Shown here piece after piece: positions 1-7,286 of a stretch of DNA of 64,000 bases. The DNA is taken from contig JBBQAO010000009.1 of NCBI GenBank assembly GCA_038316355.1, forward strand, positions 13,238-77,237, given 5' to 3'. The position numbers and the translations under genes were made by a program. The notes under the pieces were generated by a model. That model did not search any database and was not told the DNA's origin. It saw nothing but the letters and a program-made list of their open reading frames with translations. Source of the DNA: Ga0077527 sp038316355. Its GTDB lineage: Bacteria; Pseudomonadota; Gammaproteobacteria; Burkholderiales; SG8-41. Positions within the stretch are counted from its first letter, which is position 1. Each line of letters opens with the position of its first letter.

Positions 1-62
1 TGCCGACGATGCTGTTCCTCAGCATTGCGCTGGGCATGATGTGGTGGCAGGAACGGCGCTGA
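1..62 (+). CDS. C-terminal end of an unidentified membrane protein (partial)
   Basis: A frame open from the left edge encodes about 19 residues ending in WWQERR, with a TGA stop at 60-62. The visible part is hydrophobic (LFLSIALGMMWW) followed by charged residues, as in the last membrane segment and cytoplasmic tail of an integral membrane protein. It converges on the RDD gene, whose stop is only 10 bases away. Too little is present to name a family. Confidence 0.4.
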   Translation, partial: PTMLFLSIALGMMWWQERR

Positions 63-71
63 GCCTGCTAC

Positions 72-491
72 TCATCCGCTGACGACCAACCGGGTTCCGG
101 CCAGCCGGTCGTGCAGAAACTGCCCGTCGCGGTCGATCAAAGCCCAGATGATTGACAGGCCCAGCAGCAGATAACCGGCGGTTGCGAGAGCGGCGCGCAA
201 TAACGCCCGCGGCACTTCGACGGGGGTGCCATTGACGGTTTCAAGGCGCATGCGCCAGGTTTTCATCGGCAGCGTCTGCCCGCTGCGCTGCCACTGCCAG
301 ACAAAATAAGCAGCACATGCTGCGCTGCCGATCACCTGAGTGAACAGCCGCGCGTACCCGGGATTGGTGATTTGCGCCAAGGCTGCTGCAGCGCCGCCGG
401 CGGTCAGCACGACCACGGTGAGAAGCAAAATCTCGTAGACGAGGCTGAGCAGGCGTCTGCCGATGCCTGGCGTTCTGGAGCTTGCCGTCAC
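72..491 (-). CDS. RDD family membrane protein
   Basis: 139 residues. The N-terminus has the Arg-rich stretch (GIGRRLLSLVYE) that gives RDD proteins their name, followed by hydrophobic segments near residues 20-40, 47-65 and 100-120 and a late Asp/Arg motif (IDRDGQFLHDRLAGTRLV) typical of the family. RDD proteins are small inner-membrane proteins of mostly unknown role; some are linked to ion exchange. It is the last gene of a minus-strand cluster and overlaps DUF3106 by 4 bases (488-491), so the two are probably translationally coupled. The family assignment is firm; the function is not known. Confidence 0.85.
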   Translation of the reverse strand: MTASSRTPGIGRRLLSLVYEILLLTVVVLTAGGAAAALAQITNPGYARLFTQVIGSAACAAYFVWQWQRSGQTLPMKTWRMRLETVNGTPVEVPRALLRAALATAGYLLLGLSIIWALIDRDGQFLHDRLAGTRLVVSG

Positions 492-967
492 TGCCGTTGG
501 GTTGAGGGTGCTGGAGCAGAACCGGTGCCCGGTGTGATGAGTTCGCCAACCGGTGGATCAAACGGAGTTTCGGACTGGGCCAGGGAACTTTTGTAGTCGC
601 GGTATTGCTTGGCCATGTTGCGGCGCTGTTCCGGAGTCAGTTTTTTCAGTTCCTTGTAGCGGTCCCGCGCGGCCTGGCGCTGGGCAGGAGTCAGCGCGGC
701 CCAGTCTTTCATCCGTTTCTGCAGCCGCTGCTGGTCGGCAGGCTTCATTTTCGGATAACGGTCGGCGATGGCGACCCATTTTTTGCGCCGCGTGGAATCC
801 ATTTCGGGCCACTCTGCGGCAAGGGGGGCGAGCACCTGTTGCTGCGCGGGCGCGAGTTCCGACCAAGTCGGTTTTACGGGTTTAGCGCCCTGTTTTGCAG
901 GCTGTGCGGCGACGGCAGGAAGCGCAAGGCATAGCCAGAGGATCAGCGCGATTGCCGGTTTAGCCAT
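488..967 (-). CDS. DUF3106 domain protein, exported
   Basis: 159 residues with an N-terminal signal peptide (hydrophobic core about 4-20, cleavage near AVAAQ). The mature part carries repeated short units of the form 'W..L.P.QQ..L.PL...W' and 'L.P.QR...R', which define DUF3106; the helical, Gln/Arg-rich repeats resemble periplasmic CpxP-like stress proteins, but that comparison is mine. It overlaps DUF3619 upstream by 25 bases and RDD downstream by 4, and shares the transcript with a sigma factor. This order (sigma factor, DUF3619, DUF3106, RDD) recurs in betaproteobacteria, which suggests one envelope-related unit. Confidence 0.85.
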   Translation of the reverse strand: MAKPAIALILWLCLALPAVAAQPAKQGAKPVKPTWSELAPAQQQVLAPLAAEWPEMDSTRRKKWVAIADRYPKMKPADQQRLQKRMKDWAALTPAQRQAARDRYKELKKLTPEQRRNMAKQYRDYKSSLAQSETPFDPPVGELITPGTGSAPAPSTQRQ

Positions 968-1329
968 GAATCGAAGCCCTTGTCGAGGTAGGCATCGATC
1001 GGCAGGTCGTCGGTCAGCAACCGAACGTCAAGATCGGCCAATTCATTATTTTGCCAGCTGCCGGATTGCCAGTAACCGATGCTGATCAGCCCCATGACCA
1101 GCAGGGCGATGGGCAGCGCGTAGTGCAGGCCCGTGGCCGGACGGTCGCTGTTTCGCGATGACCATGATCCTGCCCAGGCGAGTTTCCAGCCCGGCGCTGT
1201 GCGAAATCCGGCCAGCGCGTGTTTACGTGCTGCCGCCAGTTTTGCCACGGTGTCGCCACCCATGTCGCGGGTACTGCGGTCGAGCACCCGGGCGATTTTT
1301 TTCGCGGTCTCGTGTTCATGGGCATTCAT
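943..1329 (-). CDS. DUF3619 family protein, possible anti-sigma partner
   Basis: 128 residues. The N-terminal half is charged (ETAKKIARVLDRSTRDM), followed by one membrane segment near residues 70-90 (YALPIALLVMGLISIGYW) and a short acidic tail with a DDLPIDAYLDKGF motif. The family sits directly after a sigma factor gene (4-base overlap at 1326-1329), and the cytoplasmic-head/single-TM layout resembles an anti-sigma factor. That role is inferred from position and topology; I see no zinc-binding HxxxCxxC motif. Confidence 0.8.
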   Translation of the reverse strand: MNAHEHETAKKIARVLDRSTRDMGGDTVAKLAAARKHALAGFRTAPGWKLAWAGSWSSRNSDRPATGLHYALPIALLVMGLISIGYWQSGSWQNNELADLDVRLLTDDLPIDAYLDKGFDSWLNRQSR

Positions 1330-1892
1330 AGCTCAATTCCCTGTTTTCTGAGCAATATCGCCAATGCATGCGTGGCCCGGGAGCAATGCGTTTTAACGCT
1401 ACCCTCCGAGCATCCCATGGCTTTAGCGGTTTCGGCGACATCCAGTTCCTCCCAGTAACGCAACATGAATGCCTGACGTTGACGCAGCGGCAGAGTTGCC
1501 ACGGCTTTCTCAATAAAATCAAGAACTTGTTTTTGTTCGAACTGTTCGGCAGGGCGGTTGGCGACTTTCGAGGTGTTGTCGACTTCCAAGGTTTCCAGCG
1601 GATCATAGTCTTCGTCGGCGTCGCTGCCAAACAGCGTGCTGAGCGGGGTGAGCCAGGCGGAGCGTACTTTCTGGCGGCGGAAGAAGTCGCGGATGGCGTT
1701 CTGCAGGATGCGCTGGAATAGCATCGGGAACTCGGTGACCGGGCGGTCCGAGTATTTCCCCGAGAGTTTAAACATGGCGTCCTGCACGATATCCAGCGCA
1801 AGATGTTCATCCCGCACGGAAAATACCGCCTGCTTGAACGCCCTGCGCTCGACTCCGGCCAGGAAATCCGCGAGTTCCTTGTATGTGGCCAG
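1326..1892 (-). CDS. Sigma-70 family RNA polymerase sigma factor (ECF-like), probable CUG start
   Basis: 188 residues if read from CTG at 1890-1892. Region 2 starts around DEHLALDIVQDAMFKLS, includes an aromatic/basic stretch (ILQNAIRDFFRRQKV), and region 4 is the C-terminal LPLRQRQAFMLRYWEELDV...GCSEGSVKTHCSRA helix-turn-helix. The first ATG/GTG/TTG in frame is the GTG at 1817, which would cut into region 2; upstream codons encode ELADFLAGVERRAFKQAVF, as expected for this family's N-terminus. No ATG, GTG or TTG precedes it before the stop at 1968-1970. CTG at 1892 has an AAGG about 8 nt upstream. First gene of the DUF3619-DUF3106-RDD unit and divergent from ilvB. Confidence 0.8.
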   Translation of the reverse strand: MATYKELADFLAGVERRAFKQAVFSVRDEHLALDIVQDAMFKLSGKYSDRPVTEFPMLFQRILQNAIRDFFRRQKVRSAWLTPLSTLFGSDADEDYDPLETLEVDNTSKVANRPAEQFEQKQVLDFIEKAVATLPLRQRQAFMLRYWEELDVAETAKAMGCSEGSVKTHCSRATHALAILLRKQGIEL

Positions 1893-2019
1893 CTGGGTGC
1901 CTTTTTTTATGTGCCGGCGCCGATGGTGGCGCGACGGGGGCTCGGAAATCCTTGGGTTCGCGGCATCTTAGCAAAACAGCGGGTTGAGGCAAGGGCTGTT
2001 TAGTGTGCTCTGCAAACGC

Positions 2020-2048
2020 TTGTATCCTGCTGTTTACAGAGATATTTT
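2020..2048 (+). promoter_or_regulatory. Candidate sigma-70 promoter for ilvB
   Basis: TTGTAT (2020-2025) and TATTTT (2043-2048) are separated by 17 bp in the gap between the divergent sigma factor and ilvB. Both hexamers are imperfect. A start near 2055 would leave a leader of about 87 nt before the ilvB ATG. Confidence 0.35.
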
Positions 2049-2141
2049 GCTTGACCGACGGAGCTTCGCGCGGTAACGTTTCCGGTTTCCTCCTCGCCTT
2101 AAACTCGCGTTGAGCGTTCCAACACGAGCGGGTCCAAAATC

Positions 2142-3839
2142 ATGCAATTGTCGGGTGCAGAGATCGTTGTGCGCTGCCTGCAGGAAGAAGGCATAGACCA
2201 TATCTTCGGATATCCGGGCGGCGCTGTGTTGTTCCTGTATGACGAGCTGTTCAAACAGGACAAAGTCAAACATGTGCTGGTTCGCCACGAGCAGGCGGCG
2301 GTGCATGCGGCCGATGCCTACGCGCGGTCCACCCACAAGGTCGGCGTCGCGCTGGTGACCTCCGGTCCCGGCGTGACCAATGCGATCACCGGCATCGCCA
2401 CAGCGTACATGGATTCCATCCCGATGGTGATCCTGACCGGGCAGGTGCCTACCCACGCCATCGGCGAAGATGCTTTTCAGGAGTGCGATACCGTCGGCAT
2501 CACGCGTCCCTGCGTGAAGCACAATTTCCTGGTGAAGGACGTCAAGGATCTGGCGCTGACCATCAAGAAAGCGTTTTACATCGCGTCCACGGGCCGGCCG
2601 GGTCCGGTGGTGGTCGATATCCCCAAAGACATCACCGCAATGAAGGCGGACTTCGAATATCCGAAGTCGATCAGCATGCGTTCGTATAACCCCGTGGTCA
2701 AAGGGCACGCCGGGCAGATCAAGAAAGCCGTGAAACTGTTGCTCGAAGCCAAGCGCCCGATGATTTATGCCGGCGGCGGCGTGATCCTCGGCAATGCTTC
2801 GGCGGAACTGACCCAGCTGGTGAAGCTGATCGGGTTTCCGTGCACCAACACGCTGATGGGGCTGGGCGGGTTCCCGGCCACCGACCGCCATTCGCTCGGC
2901 ATGCTTGGCATGCATGGCACCTACGAGGCCAACATGGCCATGCAGCATTGCGATGTGCTGCTGGCCGTTGGCGCACGTTTCGATGATCGCGTGATCGGCA
3001 ATCCCAAACATTTTTTCGAGCAGCCGCGCCAGATTATCCATATCGACATTGATCCCGCCTCCATATCCAAGCGCGTGAAAGTTGATGTGCCGGTGGTGGG
3101 TAATGTGGGCGAGGTGCTGAAAGAGCTGATTCGCCAGATCGAAGCGGCGCGCGGCGGTCCGGACAAGGAATCACTGAAGGCATGGTGGGCGCAGATCGAG
3201 CAGTGGCGCGGACGCGACTGCCTCAAGTACGACCGCTCAAGTGCGATCATCAAGCCGCAGTTTGTGATCGAGAAGCTCTACCAGGTGACCAAGGGTGATG
3301 CATTCATCACCTCCGACGTCGGCCAGCATCAGATGTGGGCGGCGCAGTTCTACAAATTCGACAAGCCGCGGCGCTGGATCAATTCCGGCGGCCTGGGCAC
3401 GATGGGGGTTGGCCTGCCATACGCGATGGGCGTGCAGATGGCGCATCCCAGGGCGACGGTTGCCTGCGTGACCGGCGAAGCGTCGATTCAGATGTGCATC
3501 CAGGAATTGTCGACCTGCAAGCAATATCGTTTACCGGTGAAGCTGGTGAACCTGAACAACCGTTACATGGGCATGGTGCGGCAGTGGCAGGAATTTTTCC
3601 ATGGCAATCGCTACGCAGAGTCGTACATGGATGCGCTGCCGGATTTCGTCAAGCTGGCCGAGGCTTATGGTCATGTCGGCATGCGCATCGACAAACCGGC
3701 GGATGTCGAGCCGGCGCTGAAGGAGGCCTTTGCCCGCAAGAAGGATCTGGTGTTCCTCGACTTCATCACCGACCAGACTGAAAATGTGTTTCCGATGGTG
3801 CCGGGCGGCAAGGGCCTGTCGGAAATGATCCTGGTCTGA
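2142..3839 (+). CDS. ilvB: Acetolactate synthase, large (catalytic) subunit
   Basis: 565 residues, normal length. Catalyses ThDP-dependent condensation of two pyruvates, or pyruvate with 2-oxobutyrate, the first common step of valine/leucine/isoleucine synthesis. The PYR domain carries FGYPGGAVL and the catalytic Glu (RHE, about residue 50); the middle domain carries the cofactor segment; the PP domain around 440-490 has TGEASIQM...NLNNRYMGM, the ThDP/Mg motif. In the usual G-D/E-G motif the second Gly is Ala here. Followed after 4 bases by ilvH and then ilvC. No strong SD precedes the ATG (only GAGCGGG about 10 nt upstream). Confidence 0.97.
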   Translation: MQLSGAEIVVRCLQEEGIDHIFGYPGGAVLFLYDELFKQDKVKHVLVRHEQAAVHAADAYARSTHKVGVALVTSGPGVTNAITGIATAYMDSIPMVILTGQVPTHAIGEDAFQECDTVGITRPCVKHNFLVKDVKDLALTIKKAFYIASTGRPGPVVVDIPKDITAMKADFEYPKSISMRSYNPVVKGHAGQIKKAVKLLLEAKRPMIYAGGGVILGNASAELTQLVKLIGFPCTNTLMGLGGFPATDRHSLGMLGMHGTYEANMAMQHCDVLLAVGARFDDRVIGNPKHFFEQPRQIIHIDIDPASISKRVKVDVPVVGNVGEVLKELIRQIEAARGGPDKESLKAWWAQIEQWRGRDCLKYDRSSAIIKPQFVIEKLYQVTKGDAFITSDVGQHQMWAAQFYKFDKPRRWINSGGLGTMGVGLPYAMGVQMAHPRATVACVTGEASIQMCIQELSTCKQYRLPVKLVNLNNRYMGMVRQWQEFFHGNRYAESYMDALPDFVKLAEAYGHVGMRIDKPADVEPALKEAFARKKDLVFLDFITDQTENVFPMVPGGKGLSEMILV

Positions 3840-3843
3840 CGCC

Positions 3844-4335
3844 ATGAGACACATCATTTCGGTTTTGCTGGAAAACGAAGCGGGCGCGCTATCCCGGGTG
3901 GCCGGACTTTTTTCGGCGCGCGGCTACAACATCGAATCGCTGACCGTGGCGCCGACCGAGGACGCAACGCTGTCGCGGATGACCATCGTCACCTCCGGGT
4001 CTGACGACGTCATCGAGCAGATCAACAAACAGTTGAACAAGCTGGTGGATGTGGTCAAAGTCGTCGATCTTTCCGAGGGCGATCACATCGAGCGCGAACT
4101 GATGCTGGTCAAGGTGCGCGCGATCGGCAAGGATCGTGAGGAAATGAAGCGCATGGCGGACATTTTTCGCGGGCGTATCATTGACGTCACCGACAAGGAT
4201 TACACAATAGAGCTGACCGGGCCGGGTTCGAAGCTCGACGCGTTCCTGAAAGCCATCGACCAGACCGCTATTCTGGAAACTGTCCGCACCGGCGCTTCCG
4301 GCATCGGCCGCGGCGAACGCATTTTAAAGGTTTGA
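3844..4335 (+). CDS. ilvH: Acetolactate synthase, small (regulatory) subunit
   Basis: 163 residues. The N-terminal ACT domain (about 3-77) begins RHIISVLLENEAGALSRV and includes the RGYNIESLTV segment typical of valine-binding AHAS small subunits; the C-terminal half is the ALS_ss_C domain. It binds the large subunit, raises its activity and confers valine feedback inhibition. It starts 4 bases after the ilvB stop, so the subunits are coexpressed, and ilvC follows after 66 bases. Confidence 0.96.
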   Translation: MRHIISVLLENEAGALSRVAGLFSARGYNIESLTVAPTEDATLSRMTIVTSGSDDVIEQINKQLNKLVDVVKVVDLSEGDHIERELMLVKVRAIGKDREEMKRMADIFRGRIIDVTDKDYTIELTGPGSKLDAFLKAIDQTAILETVRTGASGIGRGERILKV

Positions 4336-4401
4336 GGGGGCGGGCAGGGCGCTTGCCATGCCTGCGCATGATTACCGTTTACGTTTCAAACAGAGGAAGA
4401 A

Positions 4402-5418
4402 ATGAAGATTTTTTACGATAAAGACGCTGATCTTTCGCTGATCAAGCGCAAGCAGGTTGCCATCATCGGTTACGGTTCGCAGGGCCATGCCCACGCGAAC
4501 AATCTGAAAGATTCCGGAGCCAAGGTTACCGTGGGGCTGCGCAAGGACGGCGCCTCCTGGAGCAAGGCAAAAAAAGCCGGTATTGCCGTCAAGGAAGTCG
4601 GTGATGCGGTAAGAGGCGCCGACCTGGTGATGATCCTGCTGCCGGATGAACTCCATGCCGACGTTTATCGAAACGAGATCGAGCCCAATATCAAAAAGGG
4701 CGCGACGCTGGCGTTTGCCCACGGCTTCAACATCCATTTCAACCAGGTTGAGCCACGTGTCGACCTCGACGTGATCATGATCGCGCCGAAAGGTCCCGGC
4801 CATCTGGTGCGTTCGACCTACACCCAGGGCGGCGGCGTGCCGGCGCTGATTGCGATCTACCAGAACCCGAGCAAGAATGCGCGTGACATCGCGCTGTCGT
4901 ATGCGGCGGCGATTGGTGCAGCCCGTGCCGGTGTCATCGAAACCTCGTTCCGCGAGGAATGCGAGACCGATTTGTTCGGCGAGCAGGTGGTGCTGTGCGG
5001 TGGTGTGTCGGCGCTGATCCAGGCCGGCTTTGAAACGCTGGTCGATGCCGGCTATGCGCCGGAAATGGCTTATTTTGAGTGCCTGCACGAAGTGAAGCTG
5101 ATCGTCGACCTGATCTACGAGGGCGGCATCGCCAACATGCGTTACTCGGTGTCGAATACCGCCGAGTACGGCGATTTCACGCGCGGGCCGCGCATTGTCA
5201 CCGACGAAACGCGCGCGGAAATGCGCAAAATCCTCACCGAAATTCAGACCGGTCAGTTTGCCAAGGAATTCATCCTGGAGAACAAGGCCGGGGCCCCGAC
5301 GCTCAAGGCATTGCGGCGCATCGGTCAGGCGCATCAGGTGGAAGTTGTCGGCGCGAAACTGCGCGACATGATGCCCTGGATCAAGAAAAACCGCCTGGTT
5401 GACCAGTCGAAAAACTAA
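4402..5418 (+). CDS. ilvC: Ketol-acid reductoisomerase, class I
   Basis: 338 residues, the short class I form. Converts 2-acetolactate or 2-aceto-2-hydroxybutyrate to the dihydroxy acid with NADPH and Mg2+. The Rossmann motif GYGSQGHAHANNL sits at residues 23-35; the C-terminal knotted domain holds the metal-binding acidic residues in FREECETDLFGEQ and the ECLHE segment. The AGAGGAAG before the ATG is a good ribosome binding site. It closes the ilvBHC group; dihydroxyacid dehydratase (ilvD) and the transaminase are not in the window. Confidence 0.97.
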   Translation: MKIFYDKDADLSLIKRKQVAIIGYGSQGHAHANNLKDSGAKVTVGLRKDGASWSKAKKAGIAVKEVGDAVRGADLVMILLPDELHADVYRNEIEPNIKKGATLAFAHGFNIHFNQVEPRVDLDVIMIAPKGPGHLVRSTYTQGGGVPALIAIYQNPSKNARDIALSYAAAIGAARAGVIETSFREECETDLFGEQVVLCGGVSALIQAGFETLVDAGYAPEMAYFECLHEVKLIVDLIYEGGIANMRYSVSNTAEYGDFTRGPRIVTDETRAEMRKILTEIQTGQFAKEFILENKAGAPTLKALRRIGQAHQVEVVGAKLRDMMPWIKKNRLVDQSKN

Positions 5419-5427
5419 CGAACGCGT

Positions 5428-5488
5428 GAAAGGCGGTTTGCGCCGGGGAAATCGTCTCGAACGGCGAGCCCTGCGTAAACCGCCTTTC
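5428..5488. repeat. Long inverted repeat between ilvC and psd
   Basis: Two 15-base arms, 5428-5442 (GAAAGGCGGTTTGCG) and 5474-5488, pair with one mismatch around a loop of about 31 bases. There is no T-run after the second arm, so it is not a standard Rho-independent terminator. It starts 10 bases after the ilvC stop and ends 11 bases before the psd ATG. It may protect the 3' end of the ilv mRNA or control read-through into psd. Confidence 0.55.
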
Positions 5489-5499
5489 GCCATTTGTTG

Positions 5500-6144
5500 A
5501 TGACCCACTATCCCCATCCGATCATCGCCCGCGAAGGCTGGCCGTTCATCGCTACAGCGCTGGTGGTGGCCGCTGGCGTGCACGGTTACGCAGGTTTCGG
5601 CTGGGCGGCGTTCCCGTGGCTGATCCTGCTTTTCATGGTGCAGTTCTTCCGCGATCCGCCGCGGCAGATTCCCGCGGAAGCCAGGGCAGTGCTGTCGCCC
5701 GCGGACGGGCGCATTGTTTCCGTGGAAAAAACGCGCGACCCTTACCTCGAACGCGACGCGCTGAAGATCAGCGTGTTCATGAACGTGTTCAATGCGCATT
5801 CCAACCGCAGCCCGGTGGATGGCGTGGTGGAGAAGACCTGGTATTTTCCCGGCAAGTTTTTCAACGCCGATCTGGCCAAGGCTTCCACGGAGAACGAGCG
5901 CGCGGTGATTTACCTGCGGACACCGGCTGGCCAGGATGTGACCTGCGTGCAGGTCGCCGGACTGATTGCCCGGCGCATCCTCTGTTACGCCAAAGAGGGG
6001 CAGCAACTGGCGCGTGGTGAGCGTTTCGGATTTATCCGTTTTGGTTCCCGCGTCGATGTTTATCTGCCGCTTGCGGCGTTGCCGCGGGTGAGCGTTGGCG
6101 ACAAGGTCTACGCAACCGAGACCGTGCTGGCGGCGTTGCCTTGA
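5500..6144 (+). CDS. psd: Phosphatidylserine decarboxylase proenzyme
   Basis: 214 residues, the short single-TM type. Makes phosphatidylethanolamine from phosphatidylserine at the inner membrane. The N-terminal hydrophobic segment (about 13-50) is followed by SPADGRIVSVE, the FMNVFNAHSNRSPVDG region and, near the C-terminus, GFIRFGSRVDVYLP, where the Gly-Ser pair is the autocleavage site that generates the pyruvoyl group. Two TTG codons lie directly upstream in frame; the ATG at 5500 is preferred. Directly followed by pssA, whose product makes its substrate. Confidence 0.95.
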   Translation: MTHYPHPIIAREGWPFIATALVVAAGVHGYAGFGWAAFPWLILLFMVQFFRDPPRQIPAEARAVLSPADGRIVSVEKTRDPYLERDALKISVFMNVFNAHSNRSPVDGVVEKTWYFPGKFFNADLAKASTENERAVIYLRTPAGQDVTCVQVAGLIARRILCYAKEGQQLARGERFGFIRFGSRVDVYLPLAALPRVSVGDKVYATETVLAALP

Positions 6145-6205
6145 CGCCCGGTGTGCGGCGGACTTCCCTGACGCTGCCCTGGTCTATGGTTTAAGATTGC
6201 CCACC

Positions 6206-7027
6206 ATGTCCGAATTCAAGGAACACAAACAGTTCATCAAATCCCGCTTTGCGCGGCGCGGGATCTATTGGCTGCCCAACATGTTCACTCTCGCGGCGCT
6301 GTTTGCCGGCTTCTATGCCATCGTGCAGGCGGTAGGCGGTCGCTTTGAACAGGCGGCGATTGCGATATTCGTGGCGCTGGTGCTCGACGGCCTGGATGGT
6401 CGCGTGGCGCGGCTGACGCATACCCAAAGCGCGTTCGGCGCCGAACTCGACAGTCTCTCCGACATGGTGTCGTTCGGCGTGGCGCCGGCGCTGGTGGTTT
6501 ATGTGTGGGCGCTGAAGGACTTCGCCGCAATGAATACCGTGCCGCTGCTCGGGCCGTGGCTGTCCGCGAAACTCGGCTGGATTGCGGCTTTTGTCTATTG
6601 CGCCTGCGCGGCGTTGCGGCTCGCGCGCTTCAATACCAACATCGATGTTGTCGACAAACGTTTTTTCCAGGGACTGCCCAGCCCCGCGGCGGCGGCACTG
6701 GTTGCCGGGCTGGTGCTGGCGATGAGCGAATATCAGGTCAAGGGCGCCGACGTGAAATGGCTGGCCTGGGGGCTGACGCTGGTGGCTGGTCTGACCATGG
6801 TCAGCAATCTGCGTTTCTACAGCGGCAAGGACATCAACCTGCGCAAAAGCGTACCGTTTTCAGTGGTGGTCGCCATTGCGCTGGGTTTTGTGCTGCTGAT
6901 CTCTTTTGCGAACACGATACCCGAACTCCTGTTCACGCTGTTCGGGCTGTACGGTCTTTCAGGATATGCACTTTGGGTTTATGACCGGTTCCGCCGCAAA
7001 ACCCCGCTGCCGGCGACCCCAGAGTAG
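6206..7027 (+). CDS. pssA: CDP-diacylglycerol-serine O-phosphatidyltransferase
   Basis: 273 residues from the ATG at 6206; the frame is open further upstream but that part overlaps psd and lacks family similarity. The CDP-alcohol phosphotransferase signature is clear: DGLDGRVAR...GAELDSLSD, i.e. D-x2-D-G-x2-A-R-x8-G-x3-D-x3-D, near residues 57-80. Several membrane segments follow (about 95-125, 150-175, 185-200, 210-250), as in type II PssA. It works one step before Psd, which is encoded immediately upstream. Confidence 0.95.
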   Translation: MSEFKEHKQFIKSRFARRGIYWLPNMFTLAALFAGFYAIVQAVGGRFEQAAIAIFVALVLDGLDGRVARLTHTQSAFGAELDSLSDMVSFGVAPALVVYVWALKDFAAMNTVPLLGPWLSAKLGWIAAFVYCACAALRLARFNTNIDVVDKRFFQGLPSPAAAALVAGLVLAMSEYQVKGADVKWLAWGLTLVAGLTMVSNLRFYSGKDINLRKSVPFSVVVAIALGFVLLISFANTIPELLFTLFGLYGLSGYALWVYDRFRRKTPLPATPE

Positions 7028-7032
7028 TCGGC

Positions 7033-7061
7033 TTGCACGGCCGGAAAAAAGCCGATATATT
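7033..7061 (+). promoter_or_regulatory. Sigma-70 promoter upstream of leuA
   Basis: TTGCAC (7033-7038), exactly 17 bp, then TATATT (7056-7061). It starts right after the pssA stop and would give a transcript start near 7068, leaving a leuA leader of about 220 nt. That is long enough to carry the small reading frame and hairpins described next. Confidence 0.6.
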
Positions 7062-7068
7062 TCCCGGT

Positions 7069-7179
7069 ATGGATCGTTTAACGCAGACCCAAAAATCCCG
7101 AAAGCTTTTGACTCAAAAGCTTTTCTCCGTTGCCGCGCTTGCGCTGGCCGGTCTGCTGCTGCGCGGCCGCGCGCACTAA
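7069..7179 (+). CDS. Possible leucine-rich leader peptide of leuA
   Basis: A 36-residue frame starting ATG at 7069. Nine of 36 residues are Leu, with a late ALALAGLLLRGRAH stretch resembling known leu leader peptides, which run Leu codons shortly before the stop. There is no SD at normal distance, but the predicted transcript start lies 0-2 bases before the ATG, so it could be translated leaderless. An inverted repeat (AAAGCTTTT, 7101-7109, with 7115-7123) falls inside it. Position between the leuA promoter and leuA favours a leader role; chance occurrence is not excluded. Confidence 0.4.
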   Translation: MDRLTQTQKSRKLLTQKLFSVAALALAGLLLRGRAH

Positions 7180-7210
7180 CCCCCCCTCCCATTTTGCAGT
7201 TTCAGTCCGG

Positions 7211-7262
7211 CCCGGAACACGGTGCCGGGAATCCCGATTCCGGGCGCGCAGTGTTTGCGCCC
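7211..7262 (+). promoter_or_regulatory. Alternative hairpins in the leuA leader
   Basis: Three pairings compete: 7211-7215 with 7225-7229 (CCCGG/CCGGG), 7211-7217 with 7238-7244 (CCCGGAA/TTCCGGG), and 7242-7247 with 7257-7262 (GGGCGC/GCGCCC). The second excludes both the first and the third, as in attenuators. No U-run follows, so a classic intrinsic terminator is not present; control could act on translation or through Rho. Confidence 0.35.
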
Positions 7263-7286
7263 TGCGTAAAGATTGAGGTTTGAATC

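Noticed and set aside
2003..2113. 36-codon GTG frame before ilvB as a branched-chain leader peptide
   Set aside because: Ile/Leu/Val codons are not clustered, the best promoter candidate lies inside it, and no terminator-type hairpin follows.
4372..6006. 544-codon minus-strand frame over ilvC and psd
   Set aside because: Fully covered by two well-identified genes on the other strand; no family motif.
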